NCBI GenBank assembly: GCA_026770585.1 | Contig: MU647187.1 | Location: forward strand, 1 to 13,399 | Reading direction: 5' to 3' | DNA: 13,399 nt | Origin: Baffinella frigidus | Taxonomy: Eukaryota; Cryptophyceae; Cryptomonadales; Baffinellaceae | Shown: one piece after another, positions 1-9,500 of the stretch | Numbering within the stretch: the stretch's first letter is position 1 | How the letters are laid out: every line of letters starts with the position of its first letter | Program-made: the position numbers and the translations under genes | The notes under the pieces: generated by a model | Databases searched by the model: none | Seen by the model: only the letters and a program-made list of their open reading frames with translations | What the model was told of the DNA's origin: nothing

Positions 1-84
1 CATAACCTACTATCTGGTTGGGTTCATAACCTACTATCTGGTTGGGTTCATAACCTACTATCTGGTTGGGTTCATAACCTACTA
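1..84. repeat. 24-bp tandem repeat, 3.5 copies
   Basis: The unit begins CATAACCTACTATCTGG and is repeated exactly three times (1-72), followed by half a unit to 84. The copies are identical, so the array is young or homogenised, and it probably continues to the left of the window. Confidence 0.95.
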
Positions 85-497
85 GATCGCGTTTAGCTCT
101 CCAGTGCAGAGGCTCGTGTAGAGGGGACACTTATTGACACTTATTGACTTTTTTCGAAAGTGAAATGCACGGCGCAGAAATGAGGCGATAAAGGGTAGGT
201 CCCCAAAAACAGGTCCTGGAGTCAGGGCTGGACGCTTCCGTAACGAGGTGCTCTTTTAGGAAGCCGTCCGAGGCGGACCGAATCGAGTCTGGAGCTAATG
301 GCTAGAAACTCGTAGCCCTTCATTTCTTTTTTAACTCGTAGCCCATCAACGCAAGCAAGGGTCTACATCTCCCCTTGCTGAATATTTCCTCTTGACTGCA
401 CGAAATCAGGAACATGGCCCGTGGAAAGTGGTCCACATCTCCCCTTGCGTTGGAGACGCTGACACGCTGATGTCAGCGCTGATGTCAACATCATAAT
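85..497. other. Non-coding stretch with short direct repeats
   Basis: No gene is recognised here. AACTCGTAGCCC occurs at 307-318 and 333-344. ACATCTCCCCTTGC occurs at 365-378 and 435-448, 70 bp apart. CAACGCAAG at 347-355 is the inverted complement of 444-452. The pattern looks like decayed insertions, but no complete element can be delimited. Confidence 0.5.
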
Positions 498-557
498 TTG
501 CTGGCAGAAGAGGGTCAAAACATCGCACAAGCGCTCGTGTCCCGGGCAGACGGCGAA

Positions 558-1925
558 ATGCCCAGCTGCCTCAACGGATCCCGTGACTCGTCCGACTCCG
601 GCGACTCGGGAAATTTCGATCACTCTCCCCGGCCCAAGTCCTTCTCTCCAATGAGGGCGATTGGATCGATCTATCGGGTGTTTACAAAGAAGGTTCTGAA
701 CCCCACCTCTCACCACTCGTTTCCACCGCGCGGTGTAGATTTTGCTGGTCAATCACACCCCTCTCATGTAACGTTCCGACTTCATTTTCCCTTTCAGGCG
801 GCGAAGGAGGAGGAGGAAGAGTGGGGGGGAAATGCTGCAGATCGCTACGAGTCTGTGCACGGCCTCTCGGTGCATGGACTCTCTGTTCACGGGCCGGGAC
901 AAAACGCGTCAGTTCACGGTTTAGATGCCCTAAACCCCAACCCCCATGAACCCTGCAACCCGCCCACCCACCCCAGGGCTTTCCTCATTCAGGTTTCACG
1001 GCGACCCTGGTGCAAAGCCTCCTTCCTTGACCCTCAAATTGCTTTTCTTGGACAACCTTCTCTCCCGCGCACGTGGACGCTCACAGGGCTCCAACGCTGC
1101 ACCATGCCCTTCCATTTGCCCACTCTCATTATCCAAGCTCCAGCAGCTCGCTCGCTCCCGCTGATAATTGAGTGGGAGAAAGGGGTTCTCGTCGTGAAAG
1201 GACCTGTGTTGCCACTCAGGGCCATGCGGCGGTACTCCTCGGTGGTTCTCGCTCGCGCTCATCCGGGCGCCACTCCTAGCTCTGCCCCAGTCCGGTTGGC
1301 GGACTATTCTCACGCTGGCATGCTGTGTGCGCGTGGTGCGAATCCGTCAACTTTGGCGCGGCCAAACTGCCTCGCCCAAACATCCCAAGACAGCGCAAGT
1401 AATCCTCCGGCGGGCGGAACAGGACACGGCGCCGGCGCCGGCGGCTCGGGCATCGGGCACCTGGCCGACCACGGGTGGGGGTGGGACCAGGCGGCGAGCA
1501 ACCACGCGTGCGTCGCGAGCCATGAGGCTGCGCAGAGCTTGACCGCCACGCAGAATGGCGACGTCCCGCCCGGTCCGCCCCGCCACCCGGACTCTTCGCA
1601 CGCCGTTTGTGCATTTGGTATCGTAAGAAGCACTTGGTTCGAGCCCTCTCTGGACGCCTTCAGGTTATGGCCCGACGACGTAAGTTCAAATAAAAGTCTC
1701 TCTCCCCCCCCTTTTTTTGACATGCGGGGTCTGTGGTACAAACTCGTCAGCTTTGGAACGGGAAGGCGCCCGGCCCGGGCTCGCCAGATTCGCGAGACTA
1801 AAAAGACTAAGAGAGGATCCGCCCCCCCTTCCCCGCAGGCCTCTCCCTCCCCGCTCCATTCGCCCTCCGTGGACCAAATCCCGATTTTGATCTCTCTTCG
1901 ATTTAATCCCGTCGAGTATTCATGA
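558..1925 (+). CDS. Long unidentified open frame (possibly exon plus retained intron)
   Basis: The frame is open from 498 (TTG), with the first ATG at 558 giving 455 codons. At this base composition so long a frame is unlikely by chance, although the C-rich + strand helps. I recognise no domain. Near codon 100 a VHG-containing pentad recurs (SVHGL, SVHGL, SVHGP, SVHGL) with different codons for the same residues, which suggests selection on protein. A convincing 3' splice site (TTTCCCTTTCAG) ends at 797 and a consensus 5' splice site (GTAAGT) starts at 1680. They delimit exactly 294 codons in phase 0, so the real coding part may be one internal exon, 798-1679. The last codons and the stop lie inside the left end of a foldback element (1913-2054). 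Several shorter frames overlap on both strands and look like shadows. Confidence 0.45.
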   Translation: MPSCLNGSRDSSDSGDSGNFDHSPRPKSFSPMRAIGSIYRVFTKKVLNPTSHHSFPPRGVDFAGQSHPSHVTFRLHFPFQAAKEEEEEWGGNAADRYESVHGLSVHGLSVHGPGQNASVHGLDALNPNPHEPCNPPTHPRAFLIQVSRRPWCKASFLDPQIAFLGQPSLPRTWTLTGLQRCTMPFHLPTLIIQAPAARSLPLIIEWEKGVLVVKGPVLPLRAMRRYSSVVLARAHPGATPSSAPVRLADYSHAGMLCARGANPSTLARPNCLAQTSQDSASNPPAGGTGHGAGAGGSGIGHLADHGWGWDQAASNHACVASHEAAQSLTATQNGDVPPGPPRHPDSSHAVCAFGIVRSTWFEPSLDAFRLWPDDVSSNKSLSPPPFFDMRGLWYKLVSFGTGRRPARARQIRETKKTKRGSAPPSPQASPSPLHSPSVDQIPILISLRFNPVEYS

Positions 1926-2054
1926 TAAATACGATTTCGGGGATCTCCGATCCGATTTTGGTGTATCTTACGGCTCTAAATCGAGTTTAGATAGACGACT
2001 GTCTTATTTTTACCCCTTAAGATACACCCAAATCGTATTCATGATGAATACTCG
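1913..2054. mobile_element. Foldback MITE with CG-flanked inverted ends
   Basis: CGAGTATTCATGATAAATAC at the left pairs, with a few mismatches, with the complement of the right end (ending ATGATGAATACTCG). An inner pair GGTGTATCTTA / TAAGATACACC lies further in. CG flanks both ends but is self-complementary, so it may be target duplication or part of the inverted repeat. The element supplies the stop codon of the long frame to its left. Confidence 0.75.
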
Positions 2055-2101
2055 TCCGCATGAGATTTCCGCCTGGGAAGCGTGGTTCCGAGGCTACCCC
2101 T

Positions 2102-2191
2102 TAAGTGACCAGTAGGATCATACGCCCTACGGTTGGGCCCTAGGACCTGCCTAGGGCTTCCACGGGCGATTATTCGCCCGTTGGTCACTTA
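2102..2191. mobile_element. Short foldback MITE, TA-flanked (element 2)
   Basis: Ends AGTGACCA (from 2104) and TGGTCACT (to 2189) are perfect inverted repeats flanked by TA. The interior contains GCCCTAGGACCTGCCTAGG. A stretch of about 55 bp is closely matched, in reverse orientation, by 7730-7800, so this is a dispersed family. Confidence 0.75.
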
Positions 2192-2198
2192 CGGGATA

Positions 2199-2410
2199 CC
2201 ACTCGAGGCTGGAAGAGGGGGTATTTTAAATGTGGGGTTGTTAAATTTAGTACCAGTCACGGGCATGCTTGGTCACGTAGCTCAAGTTATAACTTGAGCT
2301 ACGTGACCAAATGCCCCTCTTTGTATGAAAATTGCTACACATTTCTTTCCCCCCCTTCACTTGCAAAATAAGCTCTGGTTTAAAATGGTCCCATTTCTAG
2401 CCTCGAGTGG
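2199..2410 (-). mobile_element. MITE family alpha, copy A (212 bp)
   Basis: The terminal inverted repeat is CCACTCGAGGC / GCCTCGAGTGG, flanked by TA at 2197-2198 and 2411-2412. At 2269-2310 lies a 42-bp perfect palindrome with outer arms TTGGTCACGTAGCT and inner 14 bp CAAGTTATAACTTG. Copies B (4096-4326) and C (8384-8594) lie in the opposite orientation. There is no coding capacity. The TA target suggests mobilisation by a Tc1/mariner-type transposase, but copy C is flanked by CA. Confidence 0.9.
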
Positions 2411-2412
2411 TA

Positions 2413-2634
2413 CGCTCAAACGCCCGCCTGAACTCCAAAAGCCCGATTTGGTCCACTTCTGACGGCTGGTGGCACGCGTGTCTGGAGAGGTCTAGGAAGA
2501 AAGCAACAACGGGCCACCGCGGGGGCCGCGGGTGTAGCGCTGAGCCTATCGCGGGATTCATCCGGGGACAGGCAAAGCGTGGAAGCCCGTGGACCCGCAA
2601 TGCTGCTGTGACGCGTCAGAGAGGGCGTGTGTAG
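2413..2634 (+). CDS. Unidentified open frame, possible continuation of the 558-1925 frame
   Basis: 74 codons are open to a TAG at 2632-2634. The product is rich in Arg, Gly and Trp, with no recognised domain. If the three foldback elements at 1915-2054, 2104-2191 and 2199-2412 are removed leaving one flanking dinucleotide each (442 bp in total), this frame is in phase with the 558-1925 frame and no stop intervenes. A second frame through the same junctions is also open for about 36 codons, so the join is suggestive rather than proven. Confidence 0.3.
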   Translation, partial: RSNARLNSKSPIWSTSDGWWHACLERSRKKATTGHRGGRGCSAEPIAGFIRGQAKRGSPWTRNAAVTRQRGRV

Positions 2635-2656
2635 ATGGGGGGCGATCATGCAAAAA

Positions 2657-2795
2657 GCTAACGCCACCGAGGTACTTAGAGCCTACGGATTGCCTACGGT
2701 AGGAGCCCCCCTCATACGACTTTTAAAGACATTTTTTTAAAACGTAGGAGGAGGGGGGGTTCCTACCGTAAGCTAAGGGGTCCACTGGCGTAAGC
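2657..2795. mobile_element. Foldback MITE sharing a CCTACGG core
   Basis: AAGCTAACGCCA at the left pairs with TGGCGTAAGCTT at the right with one mismatch. The inner arms share CCTACGGTAGGA-type sequence and an oligo-G/oligo-C stretch, and TTTTAAAGAC is near the centre. The segment CCTACGGATTGCCTACGGTA resembles the interior of the elements at 7492-7652 and 9423-9580. No clear target duplication is seen. Confidence 0.7.
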
Positions 2796-2831
2796 TTCTG
2801 GCATTGGCGATGGGGGAGGGTTGGGCCAATT

Positions 2832-3041
2832 ACTGATTTCTCTGTGCTGATTACCCAGTACTGATCATCACCCTGGTGACGTTGGTAATCAGTGCACTGC
2901 CAGCGAAAAAAATTCGCAGAGGACGTGAAGACCCTTTTAAAACATTGTTGTCGCTGTCACAGCGACTATGATGTGTCTGAGACACATTGTAGTGTCTTCA
3001 CGTCCTCTGCGAAATTTTCTCACTGGCAGTGCGAAATCAGT
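2832..3041. mobile_element. Outer foldback element interrupted by a nested one
   Basis: ACTGATTTC (2832-2840) pairs with GAAATCAGT (3033-3041), and CTGATTACC (2847-2855) pairs with GGTAATCAG (2884-2892). The arms only line up when the inner element 2896-3030 is removed, leaving an outer element of about 73 bp. Confidence 0.65.
2896..3030. mobile_element. Inner foldback MITE, GC-flanked (135 bp)
   Basis: The roughly 40-bp arms start ACTGCCAG and contain TTCGCAGAGGACGTGAAGAC on the left and the complement on the right. GC flanks both ends. The centre has two more small hairpins, TCGCTGT/ACAGCGA and TGTGTC/GACACA. It sits inside the right arm of the outer element, so it is the younger insertion. 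Confidence 0.8.
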
Positions 3042-3061
3042 GTTCACGGGCAATCATACCG

Positions 3062-3142
3062 CAGCCCCTAAACCCTAAACCTAAATAGACCCTGCACCGT
3101 TCACCCTATTTAAACCCTAACCCCTAGACCCTAAGTAGTACG
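3062..3142. repeat. Telomere-like heptads (CCCTAAA and variants)
   Basis: This is a degenerate CCCTAAACCTAAATAGACCC pattern. It is too irregular for a telomere and is interstitial. Confidence 0.85.
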
Positions 3143-3428
3143 ATGAGGAGACAGTTAACAGTGTAGTCCCGGACCTAAATAGATTGATTTCGGGAACTGC
3201 CCACCTAAAAGATCAATGGTACAAAACCAGCCATTTTAAAGCCCCCAAAGTACGGAATGGCTCAAATGCCAAGTCAAATGTGAAATTAAATCTATTCAGG
3301 AACGCGAAGAAGTTCCTGACCCCCGCGTTGGTAGCACCTGCGGGAGGAATTCGACGAGCAGTTGACTAAACGTGCGGGGTTTGTACCAGGACGCGGACGA
3401 GACCCGGCAGGGTGTGTACCAGGAAAAG
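3143..3428 (+). other. Leader or 5' flank of the split gene
   Basis: No promoter motif is recognisable. A 61-codon frame starting at TTG 3184 and ending at 3369 is open but has no recognised similarity. GTACCAGG recurs at 3383, 3416 and 3450, spaced 33 and 34 bp. The frame of exon 1 is already open from 3366, so exon 1 could begin upstream of the ATG at 3429 if there is an unseen earlier exon. Confidence 0.4.
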
Positions 3429-3556
3429 ATGCAATTAGTCAACAGTTACGTACCAGGGCAGAGTTTGACCAGTCTGACCCCTGCAGGGACGGACGAGGCG
3501 GCTGGGTGGGAGGGGGTGAGCCAGCTGATAAGGCGCGTGCGCGACTCCGTCATCGG
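3429..3556 (+). CDS. Exon 1 of the aminotransferase-like gene (N-terminus)
   Basis: Starts at ATG 3429 (AAG before it, A at -3) and ends phase 2 at GG before GTCAGT (3557). It encodes 42 residues: a polar Ser/Thr-rich head, then GWEGVSQLIRRVRDSVIG. In the family the segment just before the TPFG turn is typically an Arg-rich helix ending in (S/I)IG, which fits. The frame reads on after 3556 for 20 codons into a TAA, as expected for read-through into an intron. Decayed copies of its 3' half follow at 3646, 4067 and 4475. Confidence 0.65.
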
Positions 3557-6500
3557 GTCAGTGCCTAATCCGGGGGAAAGTATTTTTCTTTTGGAATCTG
3601 GCAACGAAAATTACTAAAAAAACTGGGTCATACTAGAAGTAGTAAAGAATTTTTGGTGGGAGGCGAGCCAGCTGATTCAGCGCGTTTGCGACTCCGTCTT
3701 GATTCATGACCAGGTCAGTGAATCTCTCCCCCCCTGAGTGGGGGAAGAGATTCACTGACCTGGTCATGAACTCAATGGTAGAATCGTCAGACTTGCTTTA
3801 CGAGGCCCCCAGTTGAATCCCCTTGAGGGGTCGGTTAAAGTGGGCTTGCCAGCTCTAAAACGATTTTAAAAGCGATTTCAGGACTTTTAAAGCCCAAGAA
3901 AGTTTTCCATTATAAATTTTGTACCAAAGTTACTACTCCGTTAACGTAAGCTTTTTGCATGATAGACTTGCTTCACGAGGCCCCCAGTTGAATCCCCCGA
4001 CATGCGTCCATTTTGTTTTGGAAAGACACTTCAATGGCTCCAGATGCCGAGCATTGCTGCGAGTAGTGGGAAGGGGCGAGTCAGCTGATCAAGTACCACT
4101 CGAGGCCAGAAATGGGACCATTTTAGAACAGTCATTCTTTTGCAAGTGAAGAAAAAAAAGAATTGTGTAGTAATTTTCACACAAAGAGGGGCATTTGGTC
4201 ACGTAGCTCAAGTTATAATCACGTAGGTCAAGTTATAACTTGAGCTACGTGACCAAACATGCCCGTGACTGGTACTAAATTTAACAACCCCGTAATTAAA
4301 ATACCCCCTCTTCCAGCCTCGAGTGGTACGTGCGCAACTCCGTGATCGGGTCAGCGCCTAATCCGGGAAACGTATTTTTCTTTTAGAATCTGGCAACGAA
4401 AATTACCACACAAATGTTTTACTATTACTAGTGCGACCCAACCGTGTAGTAATTTTCGTTGCCGGATTCTACAGATGATCAAACGTGTGAGTGACTCTGT
4501 GATGGGGCAAGCGCCACCCCCCTCATCCCTCATTGCCTGCATTCGGTTGATTTTTTCAGAGCATGTGTGGCTACCGCCATGAAAATTCAGACGTGATCCC
4601 GCCAGGTATTCTTCTATTAAATCCTCGGGGACTGGACGTTACGGCCAGGTTTTGTGAAAGTTTCAGCATTTTGTGGAAATCACAGTATTGTTTACCACTT
4701 TCCACTTCACCTAGTCGTAATGTCCAGCCCCCGAGCATTTAATTTAACTACCTGGCGGGATTGCACCTGTGATGGCCATTACACGAAACGCTGTCCTATC
4801 TACCCTACGGCGTACACTAGTCCAATACTGCATGCAAACTACCGTGTGTTGGTTCAGGTGGCTTCCTTGACCCATTGAATAATTAAGGTGTTTTCTTAAA
4901 CCTGTTCATGAGAGCGGGGTGGTTGAGGGGAGCACTTTGAGGTGTCGGGCCTCGGTGCCAAGGAGCACCGCGGTGCAGAGGTTGCGGGGCGTGTTTTGTT
5001 GCACAGAGGCACGGCGGTGCTCTCAGTTCCCCCCAATCCTCTGTATCCTGTACATCGTTTCCCTGATTTGTGATGGTTGCGTCACACAGGGGCACGTTGG
5101 TGATACAGACGCCCTTCGGCCCCCGGAGGCTGCTCGACGCTGATCCTCACGGCGAGCAGGCACGCCCCACTCCTTGGTTTACTAGTAAATATTTACTAGT
5201 TTTTGATATTTACCAGTAGTTGACTAGTAAATATTATAATATACAAATATTTACCAGTAGTTTGCTAGTAACTAGCATTTCCAGTATTCATTTTACTAGC
5301 AAATAAAATACTGGTAATAGTAGCGCAAATACGAGTGATGGTAACCCTAGTAATAGGAATGCTAGTAACAGTAAAGCCCTTCGCCCCCCAGCGGCTCCTC
5401 GACCATCGATTCACCACCCTCATGATAGGCCCCTGCCCGCCCCACCGTTCCACTTCACTGCCAGCCAGGATCTTTTACCTTAAGTCAACACACCTGATCC
5501 TCGGCAGTAAGTTGCCATTTCGTTTAGATGGACCGGCTCTGGGAGCCGGCATTTGACTTAAGGCTTTGTTGTTCAGGGGGAGTTGACTTAGGTGGAATGT
5601 TCCGGCTCGGAGTATTTCACGAAGTGGAAGCCTCGCTCTGAGACTTGAGGCTCCGGGCCCACACCTAATATATCCCTTAAAAGTGTTTTAGAGTGCTTAA
5701 AATTGTTTTAAACGTTCATTGTGGTACTGTTTGAAATATGAAAGGTTTCCGCCCCCAGCGGCTCCTAGACGCCGACCCCCACGGCGAGCAGGCACGCCCC
5801 GCCACTCCCTAAACCCCAAACCCTAAACCCTGAACCCTGAACCCTGAACCCTGAACCCTGAACCAGCAACCCTATACCCTAAACCTTAAACCCCACACCC
5901 TAGACCATCCACCCTGACCCCTAAACCCCACACCGTAAACCCTGCACCCTAAGCCATCAGCCATCAACCATCGACCCACAACTCACAACCCTAAACCCTA
6001 CACCGTAAACCCTGAACCCCTCTAACCCCCTGGAGGCTACTCTACGCTAGACCTGAAGGTGGTCAATCGCAAAAGTCAACTTCAATTGAACCTCGTGTCA
6101 ACTTTTGGCAAAACGCTCAGATTCTGAGCGTTTTCCTGTTGTGTCAACTTATGATTGCTCTCGGTCACGTCTACAGTAGCGACTTCGACCCGCTCAGCGA
6201 GCAGGCACTTACGGGTTTAGGGTCTAGGCTAAACCCTCAACCCTTTAGGGTTTAGGCTAAACCCTCAACCCTTCAGGGTTTAGGCTAAACCCACAACTCT
6301 TCAGGGTTTAGGCTAAACCCTCAACCCTTCAGGGTTTAAACCCTCAACCCTTCAGGGCTAACCCTGAACCGCTGGGCGCAGAGTCTGGAGTTCATCGAAC
6401 GGTACATACTGGAGGAGGTGCTGCCGTTGCAGGCAAGCCTTAACCCTTACTAGTTTCGGGCTTCGTGGGCGGGAGGGCGTGGCACGTACGTTGGCGTTCC

Positions 6501-9500
6501 CTTTGACTGCACTTACGTTGGCGCTGCTCTTGTCAGCCTTGAGCACCATCTCCCAGCGGGGGTGCGTGGGAGGTTAGGGTTTCGAGGGCGGGGCACGCAC
6601 GTGCCTCGCGGTACATACGGTACGTTCTGGAGGAGGTGCTGCCGTTGCAGGTAAACCCTAAACCCTGAACCCTGAACCCTATCTCCTAAAACCTAAACCC
6701 TGATACCTAAACTCTAAACCCTAAACCCCACACCCTGAACCCTAAACCCTGTCTCCTAAACCTTGAACCCTGATACATAAACCCTAAACCCTAAACCTAA
6801 ACCCTAAACCCTAAACTCCAAACCCTAAACCCTAAACCCTGAAGCCCAAACCCCACACCCTAATCTCCAAACCCTCAACCCTAACCCAGGCGTTCGCCTT
6901 CACAAACAAGTCTCCGATGGGCCTCAAGGTCCATCTCACCCCCGCCCCTGCACCCTACACCCGGCACCCGAAACTCTAAACCTTGAAACCTGAACCCTGA
7001 ACCCTGAACCCTGAACCCTCAAGGCCCCCCTCCCCCCCTTGAACCTGAAAGCGTCCTTATGCCCTTAGATGCTAGATACCCATGTGCTAAGGGCGTAAGG
7101 ACGCAAAGTTATGAAGACCTCAAGCCCCCCCCCCCCCCCTTCAACCCTAACCCCCACCCCTTCAACCCTGAACCCTGAACCTACATTCACACGTGTGGCC
7201 GGACGGTGTCAGGTGGGGTGGGTCTCAGGGCCTGTGAGGACCAGGTCCGGGATGGGTCCGCCTCAGGGGAAAAGGGCTCCAAGGGTGAGTCCTAAATCGG
7301 GGGAAATCCCTATACGTCCCTGAGGCGGGTGGGCCTCAGGGTCTCTCTCCCCCCGCACGTGCATTCACCACCCTCAAAATCCCACCACGTCAACCCTGAA
7401 CCCTGCACCCAAATCCTCACGCGTGCCCCCTCCCCCCGCACGTGCATTTACCACCCTCAGCATAGGCCCCCGCCGCGCCACCGCTCTACTTCACACAGTG
7501 GACTTCGAAGGAATATCTGAATAACCCTTAAGCGTTAAGACCTGCGACCCTACGGTAGGCAATCCGTAGGGGCATAGGAGGGTTCCTACGGATAAGGTAT
7601 CGGAAACTCGGCCCAAAATGGCCCGAAAACCCCTTCGTAGCCCGCTGTGTGGTTACGCGACGCAGACAGCCCGCAAAGAATCGACTTTTGGATGTTTTCT
7701 GTCGAGTTCTGAGGCGGGGGTGGTTGCAGAGGTCCTAGGCAGGTCCTAGGGCCCTACCGTAGGGCGTATGCGCCTACTCGCCACTTGAGGGATAAGTGCC
7801 CCCCCCCCCCCGAGTTCTGAATCTGGGGGGTGGTTGCAGGTCGACAGACTCGTGGAGGACGCGCGGGAGATGGTTCTTAAGGCAGTTAAGGGCAACGCCA
7901 ACGTGCGTGCCCCGCCCCCCCCAACCCCGCACCCCTAACCTGTTCGTCCGCCCGCGAAACGCTAAATTTGTGACGCGGCTGGGACCCTAGACCCTAATGG
8001 TGCTCAAGACTGTTACGGGGAACGCCAACGTACGTGCCCCGCCCTCCCGCCCGCGAAACCCTCACCTAGTCGTGTTGAACCTGTTCCCCAGACCGTGGGC
8101 GTCGTAGTCCCTACTTGATGGGACTAGTCCCTAACGCTAATGTACGTGCCCCGCCCTCCCGCCCGCGGAACCCTCAACTCTAAACCCTACACCCTGAACC
8201 CTACACCTGAAATCCTAATCCCTAAACCCTGAACCCTAAACCCTAAACCCCAAACCCTAAGCCCTAAGCCCCACGCCCTGAACCCTAAACCCTAAACCCT
8301 AAACCCCAACGCACGTTCTCGCTCCCATAATGTGGTTTGGGTTTTGAATATCGACTCGCTCAGCATGTAACCCCCCGCACACACCACTCGAGGCTAGAAA
8401 TGTGACTATTTTAAAACATGGACCCCTTTACAAGTGAAGGAAAAAAAGAGACGCGTAGTAATTTCCACACGAAAGGGGTCGTTTGGTCACGTAGCTGGGG
8501 GAATCCCCCCAGCTATGTGACCAAGCCTGCCCGTGACTGGTACTAAATTTAACAACCCCACTTTTAAAATACTCCCTCTTCCAGCCTCGAGTGGCAGGAC
8601 GCGGTGCTATTCGTGCACTTATGAAAGTCAATTCGAGACCGTTACTCCCTTTTCAACTCTCGTAACGCCCAAAAAGATAACCTGATCTCTTTGCAAGAGA
8701 TTAGGAACTCTATTCGTGCACGCCACGCGCGCGTATGGACGCGAATTGCTGGGGTCATCAGCGACCCCCCCCCCAAAAGTGGCCGACGCGTGGCACACAC
8801 AATAGACAGACTCTTTTTCGGCAGCTGAAGCCACGCGCCTTCTCTCTCCGTCAGGACGCGGTGCCATTCGTGCACGACACGCGTGTATCACCCTACGGTA
8901 TGGCCTACGGTAGCATGGTAAGGAATGATGGGATTTTATTTTTATTTTTTTACTAACCGTATGTTCTTTTTTTTGCACAGGATGCGGTGCTGTTCGTGCA
9001 CGACACGCGCGTAGCAATGCAAAAGCTCATGGATGCCTGGCACATCCGCCTCCCTCCCTACGTCAACCAACAAGACTGCGTACCCCCCCCTGCCCTACAC
9101 CCCACACAGTCACCCACCAAGGCTGCGTACCCCCCTCCCCCCTGTCATTTCGTACCTAGCCCACGCCATATTGGTGCCCTCAAACCACTCAAAAGTTGAC
9201 GGTGTGTATGGTGGCTGACTTGAGCAATCTTTAGCAAAATATTTAGCTGTTCGTGCACGACACGAGATGCTCATGGATGCCTGGCACATCCGCCTGCCCC
9301 CCTACGTCAACCACCAAGACTGCGTACCCCCCCCGCCCCCCCCCCGCGTCTTTGCCCGAGGTCCCGTCCTTCTCGATCCTGCTCGGACCTTTTAGAACAT
9401 TCTCGAACCCTTTCGCCCAGCAACACAGCGGGCTGCGAAGGGATTTTTGACCCACACCGGGCCACCTTTCCGATACCTTTTCCGTAGGAACCCCTGCTAT

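Noticed and set aside
1-84. CRISPR-like repeat
   Set aside because: Units are directly abutting with no spacers, and the DNA is eukaryotic.
1276-1741. Minus-strand frames of 105 to 143 codons under the long + frame
   Set aside because: Shadow frames in GC-rich DNA; Arg/Pro-rich composition, no splice logic and no recognised motif.
2260-2320. Rho-independent terminator or riboswitch hairpin
   Set aside because: The 42-bp palindrome is the conserved core of a dispersed element, not a regulatory hairpin.
8628-9017. Minus-strand 129-codon frame
   Set aside because: It runs antisense through exon-6 copies and the clean TACTAAC intron, which fix the + strand as coding.
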